A stretch of DNA of 48,469 nt from Zygnema circumcarinatum. Taxonomy: Eukaryota > Streptophyta > Zygnematophyceae > Zygnematales > Zygnemataceae. The notes under the pieces were generated by a model, which made no database searches, was not told the origin of the DNA, and saw nothing but the letters and a program-made list of their open reading frames with translations. Shown one piece after another: positions 33,599 through 43,701 of the stretch. Numbering within the stretch: the stretch's first letter is position 1; every line of letters starts with the position of its first letter. The DNA lies in the NCBI GenBank assembly GCA_037447605.1, contig CM074804.1, positions 5,281 to 53,749 of the forward strand, written 5' to 3'. A program made the position numbers and the translations under genes.

Positions 33599-35998
33599 AT
33601 GGCCATGGCTGCCTGCGCCCTTCTTGCGCCGACCGGCCTCCCCGCCGCTCGCGCGTCTCCCTCTGCCTCGCCGACGTTGCGGCCATGGCGCGCCACCTTC
33701 TGGCCGGCGCCGAGGCCCCTGCAGCGCGTCCCGAGCCTTTCTTCCTCCGGCTCTTTCGGTTGCCCCAAGGAGGAAGCTCCACGCGGCAGGCAGCGATTGG
33801 TGGCAGTGCGGGCCATGGAGACAAGCGCGCGTGAGGAGCCGGCGGGGCGACGGGCGACGCTGGTGGCGCAGCGCGTGGAGGAGTACGAGCTGCAGGAGAT
33901 GGAGAGGCCGCTTGGTGAGACGCCGCTCCCGCGGAACGCACTTCTAGCTCTTTAGGGTTCCTGCTAGCCATTTTGGGCTCCTATCGATGAAATAGCTTCT
34001 TGGTTCGTACTTCGAATTCAAGGTCCTCTCCGGCTGCTTGGCGGTCATTCGATTCCATATACCAAATGCGCAGAATTGCGTACTTCTTGGGAACTTTATG
34101 GCGGGGTGTTCTGCAAAACGCCGAATCGAAACTTTCCGGCAGGGCGGATGCCTGCGTTCGAAGAAACTTTTAGCGGAATGTCTGTCTCATGTATGTACAC
34201 AATAGAAATACACACCTTCTCAAATTTCCCGATGGTTGCTGGTGGGGCTTGTTGAATGCAGCCGAGTATATGAGCCTTCCTGCAAGCCAGTACTCTGTCC
34301 TGGACGCTGAGAGAATTGAACGTGTGGACGACAAGTCTTTCAAGTGCTACGCACATAGGCTCAAGTTTTTCGCTTTTGAGGTTTGCCCGGTATTGCTGGT
34401 TCGAGTGGATGAGCAGCCCAACGGATGCTGCATTCGCCTGCTCTCGTGCAGGGTGAGGGCAGCGCCATCAACTGCCCATGCCCCTGCACGGTGAGGTGAT
34501 GCTGCTGCTTGATTTGGAAGGCTGCAGCAACATCCTCAAGTCCACAACCGCACGGCCATTGCTTAAACTGGCTGCCTTGCATGGAGCGATTTTGTTTGGA
34601 GATAAGGGCACATTGTATCCTATAGCATCCGAGTGGCTTGCGGTATGTGTTGATGTTTGTCCTTTGCACTCCTTGCGTCAGGACAACAGCAGAGAACAAG
34701 TGCCTGATTTATTGTTGCCTTCGTAGAACCGCAGTACTTCCTTCGCAGTGTAGCCATGTCCAGCGGTTTCATTCGCATGATAAATGTTTTAATATTTTTG
34801 CTTTTTCACCAAGTTATGCGATGTTTCGGTGAAGAGCGCTGAAAGCAAAGGACGAGTACTTTTTCGTTAATTGGAATCTTTAAGTGGTGATTGGACCAAC
34901 AAGATATCGGACTGTGTGTTGCTTTTGCAGCTTGAAGGTTCCCCCATCGTACAAGCACAGAACGACAAATTTTCAGGTGCATCATGAAGAGGCATATTGA
35001 TGGAATTGCTGTTGAATTCCATTGCGTCTCCTTGTTCATGTTAAGGTTCATGTTTCACCACATATTGTAGCGGAACTCGCATAAAGGAAACATTTACATT
35101 CCGCTTGTGCATGATGCAACAGTAGCAAGTCACCTTTGTTTCCTTTCCATCGTTCAAGCAGACCAAGGTTAACGCGGTGGCCTCACTGCTTGCTTAATTG
35201 ACATGGGGATTGTGCTGTCGAGGGTGGTCAGCTTCAATGGAGAATAGTGTGCTTTGGAAATTAAGTAATCGATCTCCAGCAAGTCGGCTTCTTATCTCGG
35301 ACACTACCATCCAAGTATAACCCTCACCCTCACCCTTGACTTTCTATGCAATGTCTAGTGGAGGTCTTTGTGATGTGGAATCTCGTCCTTCTTGATTCTT
35401 GAGGATGTAACCATCACGTGATGCAGTTTTGAAACGGTTGCCTGAGACAATTAACTTGCTCTATGCTGTATATTTTTCTGCTACAATGCTGGATGGCGTA
35501 TCTGTTGGAATTTTATTTCTGAGAGAGGACAATTCTGTCCGTGTGATTTGGATCAGGAATATAGTTCATGTCATTTGCATCGCTGGCAGGTGTAATGTTG
35601 ACTTTAAGCCTCGGCTCACTTTCTGGCATGACAGGTGACTTTGGTCATTCCCCCGGCTTTCACTTTTCTGTCAGTTGAAGCTATTGAAGCGACGGGAAAT
35701 CAAGTACTGTCTCAGTTACTTCGCCTCATGTTGCCGAGGTTTCTTGAACAGGTACCGTTAATCATGTGCATTGTTGAGAGGTCGTGGCTCAATGGTATTG
35801 TATTGATTTGTCAATCGCACTGGAAACTCCACTTTTGTGTTTGGATTTTTTTTAGAACTTGTTCAACCTCATTCTTCTGGAGTCCTTCACTCTGACGTCG
35901 AATATGCTCTGCTTGCACCTCTGCAGCTGGGCAGGGACTACAAGGCCTGGGCATGTGGGGATGAGTCGCGGCAACCGTTAGGAACGGGGGAATTGTGA
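33599..35998 (+). CDS. DUF1997 protein, predicted plastid-targeted
   Basis: Family of unknown biochemical function shared by cyanobacteria and plants. Exons seen: 33599-33914, 34262-34452, 34931-34976, 35635-35751, 35927-35998. The N-terminus is rich in Ala, Ser, Arg and Pro with almost no acids, like a chloroplast transit peptide. Then come SLPASQYSVLDAERIERVD, FKCYAHRLKFFAFEVCPVLL, LEGSPIVQAQNDKFS and VTLVIPPAFTFLSVEAIE. The end matches the family signature: TGNQVLSQLLRLMLPRFLEQ, then LGRDYKAWACGDESR. The third exon leaves one base over while the fourth starts in phase 0, so a middle exon (length 2 mod 3) between 34977 and 35634 is missing from this model. Two G-boxes lie just upstream. Confidence 0.8.
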
Positions 35999-36766
35999 CA
36001 TTGTTCACTCGAGTTGACATAGCGATGATGATTGTACAAGAAAAGTTTGCGAAGAGAATAAATTGTCAGGGCGGAGGGGAAGATGTCTCATGTGGATATT
36101 GACATCTGGTCAATTCTAATTTTGCTCAAATTTTGCTACTTTTTCTCTCCCTCTCCCTCTTCCTCTCCCACTTAGCTTCCCTCGGCCTTGTTGTGTGTCG
36201 TGCGTCTGTGACTTCTACATAACGTGTTTCGCAATGAAGGGCATAATCTTATTCAATGGAGGTACTGCGCACTGCGCTTCCGGTAGCGTTTGTTTTGTGG
36301 CGGCCACTGGTCAGGTCGCGGCGAGGAAGTGACGACCATCCCATCAGTGAGCGCAGGCAGGGGGAGATGCGTCTGAGCCTTCGGAGGCGGCGCGGACGAA
36401 CCCGCTTCGGCATCTGTCGACCGCCCCCCCTCGCGCAAGCATCCGCGAGCTATCTCTTTATCTATCTATCTACCGGCTCTCCACCGCGTGCTCAACGGCG
36501 TGGAATGCGTGGAAACAGAAGTCCAGTCGGAAATTAGAGACAAACGCAGCGAGGATCACTCGCTCGCTCGCTCTCGCAGCAGAACCAACCGCCGCATGCG
36601 CCGCATGGCCCGCAAACTCCGTCAGGCAAACTACAGAACATGGTGAAGGCCGTACTATTATATTCAGATAAACAATGAAGCGCCAGGACATGATCGCGAA
36701 AGGCTGAGTGACTAAGGCCCCTCGCCTGCCTCTGCCTACTGCCGCACGCAGGTGTCTCCCTCCCCC
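35999..36766. other. Intergenic stretch between convergent DUF1997 and RUS
   Basis: 770 bp expected to hold two 3' UTRs. A short CTAT run lies near 36458-36472. No gene is seen. Confidence 0.5.
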
Positions 36767-39700
36767 TCACGTGCAGAGCCGCACCTCGCCGGGGTTGAGC
36801 AAAGACTCCGCCATTGTCCAGCCCTGCACCCGACTTCTCCCACTTAGAAAAGGAAAATTTTGGCGATGCGAACATCAGTTTCATGCATGCATGCCGAACC
36901 ATTGGCTTCCAGCCAATGCGACCTCATATACAGCGCTGCAAGATTGGCAGCTTCCCGCCGGAAGGCATTCGCCGAGCTTCTCAGCAGCAATTTGAACGAC
37001 AAAGGATCCACTTCAACTGACAGGGAGCTAAATCTGCATAAGACAGTAGTTATCTCCGCAGTCGTCACTCCCTCCATCCTATGACGACAGTGCCTTCTTT
37101 ACATCCATACCCTCTCTCTCTTTACATCCATAGGACCTCCACGTTTTCACAACATCCACAGAGATTGAGCTCTCAGAAGAGCAGTCTCCCCCCTGCGCAC
37201 CTGCACCGCCGCCTCCGCCCGAAAGGCGCTGAAGAGCGTCCGCGTGCGGCGGCAGCTCTCGGCGACCTCCGCCTCCGACAGCGTCCGGATGCGCCCTCGG
37301 CCCCCCTCCCGCTGCGCCGCCTCCTGCAGAGTGTGCAGCAGGACATGGGCCTGCACCTCTACCACAAGCCCGCCCCGGGAAATCACCACATGGCAGGCTG
37401 AAACATGCCAGACGCTCCAAGTCAGCACCTCACAGTTTCTAACAGATCACGACACACTAAGGTGCCCATCCGACACATCTACCGACTCGAACTGGCTAGG
37501 TCGGTTTACAGTGGTTGTCGAGTATGCCCGGACAAATTTCTGAGACTACGAACAGCCTGCCTCGCCAGCTCGTTCACGGCCCTGCCCGTCGGAACTTGCC
37601 GTAAACTCTAATCAGAATGAAAATAGCGCGGGCAACTGCTCGAGAACGTGAAACAGTTAACAGGATCAGCATTCCGGCATATCGTACACTGATAATTCAC
37701 GAAACTGCTTTACAAACGTGCCAGAAATTAGGGTGTCTATAATCTCTGATGGACGCGAGTGGAAGCACCTCCGATGCCTACGTTGGCACAATATTCCAGG
37801 ATACATCCACGCTAACCGCTATATACAATCTAAAAAATAAAGCGCTATTTATTTGAATTTCTGGCCGCCAGTATACATCTGGCGTTTCATATGCTTGAAA
37901 AGGTGAACTTTACTCCTTCCCTGGCAGTGCACTCCCAAGCACTGCCCTTCATGCAGGCGGGCGGGCAGGCAGGCCGCCCCTCGCGCACCTGGAAGGCGGC
38001 CTGCAGGACGTGTTCCGACGTGGCGCCCTCCTTGAGCACCACGTAGGCGCGCCGCCGCCCTGGCCGGTACGCCACGAGGTAGCGCTCGTCCTGCCTCGCC
38101 CCATCCCTCCCTTTCTCCCTCTCTCAGCGCGCGCCCTCTCTCTCCCTCTCTCCCTCTCTCCCGCTCTCTCTGGGCGGGTGGTGGCAGCAGTGCGCGGGGA
38201 GGCGGCGCACCTGAAAGAGGCGCTGGGCGGCCCGCAGCGCCTCGGGGGAGGGGAAGGCCTCCGCCACGCTCACTCCTGCGCTCACTCCACCATTGATCCT
38301 GTTTGAGCTTCATGCAGTATTGCACTTGCTCCTGAATACTTATTGCAGAGCAGAATCTCGTATTTAGGGGAAACAAAATACTGTCCTTTCAAGTATTCGT
38401 TGGGACTCATTTTCCAGCGGGGGGGGTTGGTGGTGGGCGGAGGGGGCGCAATTTGCACAGAACGTGGAAACAAGCAGCAGCCTGCAAATGGCTTATCCGA
38501 GTACGCACCAAGCTGGAGAGGCTGCTCCGATGCCCACGGCATGACCAGTATCGCCTCCTGCTGGTTCACCTCCGCGAGGGGCGGCACCCGCCCTGCACGC
38601 CCGCGCAAAGCAACGCAACGCAATGCCTGCAGGTCAGGACCGCGCCTCCCCCAGGACAAGACAAGAGGGCAGGACTTCCGGTGGCAGTACCCCTCCTGCA
38701 GGCCGCGGACTTCACCTTGGCTATGCCGGACCTGACCTCATTAATATATGAAAACGCAGTCCTGTGCGCAAATACCAAATAGCGCAGCTTCTACAAAGTA
38801 GGAACCTCTCATTTAGGCATAGCTTACAGCAGGGCTGCTAGGGAGCACCTCAGAAGCCTCGCGCTGCAAAAATGGCCTTCAACCAATTTCTGAGAGAGAG
38901 AAAGGGAGGGAGGGAGGCAGGGGGAGAGAGAGAGGAGAAAGAGAGAAAGAGAGAGAGAGGGAGTGAGGGAGAGAGAACGAGAGAGAGAGAGGGGGAGAGG
39001 AAGGGGGGTTGGCGGGGGGTGGCGGGGGGATTGCCTGATGGAGGGTGACCTGCCTGTCTGCAGGAACGTATGCCATTGTTGACGCATGGCTGCCATGTTG
39101 AGCGTGGTAGGTGCAGCGCCAAGACCTCGCGGTAATACGAGCCCAGCAGGTACCTGCAGGGTGCAGGTGCAGGGTGCAGGTGCAGGGTGCAGGGTGCAGG
39201 AGTGCAGGGGTGCAGGGTGCAGGTGCAGGGTGCAGGTGCAGGGTGCAGGTGCAGGGTGCAGGGTGAAGGGTGCAGGGTGCAGGGTGAAGGGTGCAGGGTG
39301 CAGGTGCAGGGTGCAGGGTGAAGGGTGCAGGGTGCAGGGTGCAGGGTGCAGGGTGCAGGGTGCATGGTTTAGGGGTTAGGGTGCAGGGTGCAGGATTTCG
39401 GGTTTAGGGTGAAGGGTGCATGGTGCAGGGTGCAGGGTGCAGGGTGCAGGGTTTAGGGGGCAGGGTGCAGGGTGCAGGGTTTCGGGTTCAGGGTGCAGGG
39501 TGCAGGGTGCAGGGTGCAGGGTGCAGGGTGCAGGGTGTGCAGGGGTGCAGGGTGCAGGGTGCAGGGTGCAGGGTGCAGGGTGCATGGTTTAGGGGTTAGG
39601 GTGCAGGGTGCAGGAGTGCAGGGGGCAGGGTGAAGGGTGCAGGGTTCAGGGTGCGGGATTTTGGGTGAAGGGTGCAGGGTTTAGGGTGCATGGTTTAGGG

Positions 39701-42487
39701 TGCAGGGTGCAGGGTGCAGGGTGCAGGGTGCAGGGTTCGGGTTTAGGGTGAAGGGTGCAGGGTGCAGGGTGCAGGGTGCAGGGTGCAGGGTGCAGGGTGC
39801 AGGGTGCAGGGTGCAGGGGTTAGGGGTTCGAGTTTAGGGTTTAGGGTGCAAGGTGCAGGGTGCAGGATGCAGGGTTTCGGGATTTTGGGTGCAGGGTGAG
39901 GGTGCAGGGTTCAGGGTTGCAGGGTTCAGGGTGCAGGGTCAGGGTGCAGGGTGCAGGGTGCAGGGTGCAGGGTGCAGGGTGCAGGGTGCAGGGTGCAGGG
40001 TGCAGGGTGCAGGGTGCAGGGTGCAGGGTGCAGGGTGCAGGGTGCAGGGTGCAGGGTGCAGGGTGCAGGGTGCAGGGTGCAGGGTGCAGGGTGAAGGGTG
40101 CAGGGTGCAGGGTGCAGGGTGCGGACCTTGGCCACGTTGGCGGCGCAGGCGAGCGGGAGGAAGAAGCGCGGCAGCGCCATGGTGGCCAGCTCCACGCCCG
40201 CGCCCACCTCCATCAAAAGGTCGCCCGCAAACCGGAACTGCACACCTCGCAAAGGGACTCACAGCGACGCAACTTAAGTAGCACAAAGATATGTTTGAAA
40301 CTCCTCTCTCCCTTACGGAAATAGTCAATGAAAGTTGGAAAGGCTGCTTCAAAAGCTAACTCAGACGAGGCAGAAGGCCTGTGCTTCACTTCTCTCGCCC
40401 CGCACCTGCTTCAAGTCGCAGTCGAACCTCTTCCCGTGCCGCGCGAACAGCATCTTCCCGACTCGCCCCGCGCCGTCCTGCAAAGCACCGAACGTGGCGC
40501 CGCAGAGGGCTCAGCTCACATTGAAAACTCGGTCTCACCAAACTGAAGAATTCATCCCGAAACCAACAATGCGTCCTTCACATTTTTAGAAAACGTTGAA
40601 GTTCTTTCCAATTCTCTATGGAGTCCTTCAAAACTAATCTAGAGCTTGGTGATTGCTAATTGAGCCAGTGCTTTGGTTATCTGAGCACTGTCCAGGGGTT
40701 CTGTCCAAACTCGTTCAGACCAGTTTTCCATGAGGGGTGGGGGAGACAAATGGGCCAGGTAGAACCGATGCAAAGCACATACATATTGTAAGGACAAAAT
40801 TTGTATCCGGCAATTGCACCTCATAACTCACGACCATGCTTAAAAGCTGTACGCTTGGACAATGATGGTTCCCATTGTAATACTCTTAACTTCCCTTCAC
40901 TCATAGCTGCATTCTTCACTCGTACAAACTCACTCCCGCTCTCCTTCTTGTATAGAAATGACATGCTTCCGTGTACGGAGCTGTGGTTGTGAAGCACCCG
41001 CATTAGGGCATACCTACAATTCATTGTGCCCCTGCCTTTGACCAATTGGACATGTGCCCCATATCCATGCCCAGCGGGCGGGTTGGCGCACCTTGATGAC
41101 CCAGTTGACCGCGAGCGCGCCTGAGGCCGCGCCGCCCCGCGACACGCCCAACGCGTGCAGGAGGGACCGCGTCGTGAACACGCTCATCGCGCCGCCGAAG
41201 AAGTACTGCGCCCGCGCGGCCCTGCCCGTGTCACCTCATAGAGGCGTGCTCCCTTGCTTTCCATCGCGAGCAAATGCAAACAACGAGCAATGCTTCTTTC
41301 ACCGATGGCACTCGCTCGGTCTCTGAAAGTGGACGCTCACCTGTACAGCACGCCACTGCATGTACGGAGTATACGACAAAGAAACACTCTCTGGATAACC
41401 TTCGGGTAGCACATATGACTTTGCAAAATTGATTAGGGCCTGCAACATCTCAAAAAAATCGTGAATCGCCTGTAATAATTCACATTGCTCTGATGAAAAA
41501 TGAAAAAAAAACAAAGCTTCAACATTTTTTTTCAATGTAGCCGCAGAATGCAGATTTTTCACTGATTAAAAAATGTTATATTCAAGAAAGTATAGCGCGT
41601 CCCCGAAAAGTAAAACAAAAGAAAGTCTGAAGTTGAATTCTACAGCTCACCCCCAGAGGCCCAGGCCGCTGATCAGAATCAACCGCTTCAAACTCCTCTT
41701 TCAATTTCCCTTTTCTTAGCCGCACCCTCACAAAATACTGCTTCTTCAACCCGCCCACCCTCTCCGCGCATAAGGGCACGGAGGACCCCTCTCCCCGCGC
41801 AGGCCTCTCCGCCCGCCGGCTGCGCTCGCTCTCCTCCTCCTCCTCCTCCGCGCCCTCGCCCTCCGCCTCCCCCAGCGCGGGCCGCCAGTGCTCGGCCAGC
41901 GCCGGCGAGGCCGTGCGCTCATAGCGCAGGCGCTGCCCGCCCCCGCCCCCGCCCCCGCCCCCGCCCCACGCCGCCGTCGCAATTCTGTCCACGCTGTGCG
42001 GCAGCGCCCCCGGCCGCAGCCCTACGCTTGAGCTGGAGGCCCTCGCCGAGCTCTCCCCTCCCCCGTCCAGGCCTCCCTGCAGGCTGCCGGCGTGCAGCTT
42101 CAGAAGGGAGGACTGGACGGCTGCCGACAAGTGCGAGCCCAGCTCAGGCTGCACGCTGCCCCCTCCGTGGAGGTCCCAGGTCCGCGCTTGCTGCACTCTG
42201 CATTGGATTTTCGCCTGCCAGCGGTGCAGGAGGGCTGCCGGAGCGAGAACCAGGCCTGGACCCAGGTCTTCCATTACTGCATGCATCAAGCAGCCGCACC
42301 CAGGAAGGGGCGTCAGCTGTTGGAGAAGTTCAAAGAGAGAACAACAAACAAAGAGAGCAACGAAGAACAGTATGCCTCGTGCAGCTCTCCAACACATAAG
42401 AGCAAATGGCAAACCTGGCCGACTGGTAAGTGCGGCGCCATGGTCTGCTGCCACCGCAGCCTGCGGCTCCATCCCGCTCCGCGCCAT
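36767..42487 (-). CDS. RUS: RUS / DUF647 protein (ROOT UV-B SENSITIVE family), core incomplete
   Basis: Plant members act in UV-B perception in roots and in polar auxin transport. Exons in transcript order: 42487-41651, 41439-41341, 41205-41092, 40477-40406, 40237-40127, 39153-39050, 38592-38509, 38275-38211, 38090-37989, 37350-37201, 36823-36767. Conserved segments are YVLPEGYPESVSLSYTPYMQ, YFFGGAMSVFTTRSLLHALG, SGALAVNWVIKDGAGRVGKM, FRFAGDLLMEVGAGVELAT, LPLACAANVAK, VPPLAEVNQQEAIL, RYLVAYRPGRRRAYVVLKEG and the closing GWTMAESLLNPGE. The 5' exon (279 codons) is poorly conserved and contains a Gly run and an acidic run; the true start or a 5' intron may lie inside it. Between the exons at 40127 and 39153 the family normally has about 60-75 more residues, but here there is only a heptamer array. 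The exon at 39050 has a frame conflict. The locus may be a pseudogene or misassembled. Confidence 0.85.
38891..39004 (+). repeat. GAGA-rich purine tract in a RUS intron
   Basis: About 110 bp of GAGAGA, GGGAGGGA and related units, read as a CT-rich tract on the RUS-sense strand, just downstream of the exon at 39050-39153. Confidence 0.85.
39154..40122 (+). repeat. Degenerate telomere-like heptamer array (TGCAGGG/TTTAGGG)
   Basis: About 970 bp of 7-bp units, mostly TGCAGGG, mixed with TTTAGGG, TTCAGGG, TGAAGGG, TTCGGG and hexamer TGCAGG variants. The last 180 bp (39938-40092) are nearly pure TGCAGGG. TGCAGGG differs from the plant telomere unit at two positions, and true TTTAGGG units are interspersed. 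It fills the whole interval between two RUS exons. Confidence 0.95.
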
Positions 42488-42577
42488 GGCCGTCCGCTGC
42501 AGTCAGCTTCCACCCCCCATGGCCCCCCTCTTCCCCCGCCACTCGCGTCTCTTTCCCGGGGCGCAAAGCGATCGTTC

Positions 42578-42688
42578 CACGTGGCAGGCGCGGCAAGTGC
42601 GTGGCAGGCGCCGGTTGGCGAGCGGCGGGCGGGCCCGCGAGTGGCGGCGCGCCACGTGGCAGGCGCTGCCGCCCGCGCTCGCCACGTG
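42578..42688 (-). promoter_or_regulatory. Triple G-box cluster upstream of RUS
   Basis: CACGTG at 42578, 42653 and 42683, two of them extended to CCACGTGGCAGGCG, plus a near copy (GCGTGGCAGGCG) at about 42599. They lie 91-200 bp upstream of the assigned RUS start codon. The same GCCACGTGGC core is in front of the DUF1997 gene. Confidence 0.65.
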
Positions 42689-42699
42689 TGGGGAGCGGC

Positions 42700-43701
42700 T
42701 GGCGCCGGGCAGTCCCGCCCGCCCGCTCCATGTGACGCTGCGCCGCTGGCATTTGGCGCCGCTGAAGGACGGGATACGGAACATGGCACACGGAACGCCG
42801 ATTGGCTGTGGTTCACTCAGGGCGGGGGCGGGGGCGGGGGCGGCCTGGCAGAGGACGGAGCCGCAGGACGCCTGGGAGGGAGGGATGGAGGGAGGCCGTC
42901 CGTTCGTGCCTGAATGAAAGGTGACACAGCAGCGACACAAGGCAGGCAGCCGCGATGGCAGGCAGCAGGACGCAGCGCAGCGCATCTTAGCGGTGATGAT
43001 ATTAGCGGTGCGTTTTGGAAGGCGTGCAGTTTGCGGGTTTGATCGCGAGGGCAGACTCTTTCGTTGTCGTCCTCGAGAGATGGGAGAAGCAAGCTGGACA
43101 CGACCACACTGTCAGCGGCGTTCGAGTAGTCTTGGAATACGAGGGCTGTGGAGGCATGGCGATGTGGGATGGGAGAAGCAAACGAGCTGCTACGATAAGA
43201 GGAGCGGACCAGTTCGAGCAGAAATTCGCTAAGGATGGCGGGGCAGTCCGACCAGAGGCTAAAGTCTTAGGTCTGCCCCTGTCGGCACCCCGCCGTCTCC
43301 AGCGAGCGCTTCACTTCACTTCATGCCGTGCGCTCTGACAACAGGCAGGAAAGAAAGGTGTGTGCACACAGCCAAGCTACACCATCAAAAGGTTGGTGAA
43401 TGCGCATTTTCTACTTTTGAAGAAAATATCATCCCCTGCAAGTGTTGGCGTGTCATGTGGCCATGGCAGTGCTCAACATTCCTCAGGTTGTCCTCCGCAC
43501 TGCCACTCGGAGCACAAGAAGAGGAGCCCCGTGTGGCAGCGGAGGCCGCAGTCGGAGCCCCTGCGCCAGGCGGCAGGGCACGCGCCCTTCAGCGTGCCTA
43601 CAAAGGACTACTGGGGACGCCTACAGTGCAAGAGCTGCCTACAGCTGCGAGATGCACATGCATGTTGGAAATGAAGAAAACAGGGCCGACAAGGATTGGG
43701 T
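42700..43701. other. Interval between RUS and SYP4, with a possible plus-strand exon
   Basis: Contains RUS upstream DNA, a GGGGGC run (42821-42841) and the SYP4 3' UTR. A plus-strand frame from 43006 to 43338 is open, follows an AG acceptor-like site and reads like protein (VQFAGLIARADSFVVVLERW, VSGVRVVLEYEGCGG), but I cannot assign it to a family or find partner exons with confidence. Confidence 0.3.

Noticed and set aside
29292..40122. CRISPR-like arrays
   Set aside because: The repeats are contiguous 7-bp units without unique spacers, in a eukaryotic genome and without cas genes.
39086..40352. Cys/Gly/Val/Gln and Thr/Leu/His/Pro/Cys repeat open frames on both strands
   Set aside because: They are translations of the TGCAGGG array, open only because the unit lacks stops. 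No start, splice or family evidence.
43006..43674. Plus-strand exons as signal recognition particle SRP9 or SRP14
   Set aside because: Considered because of size and the VVVLERW segment, but the family motifs are absent, so no name is given.
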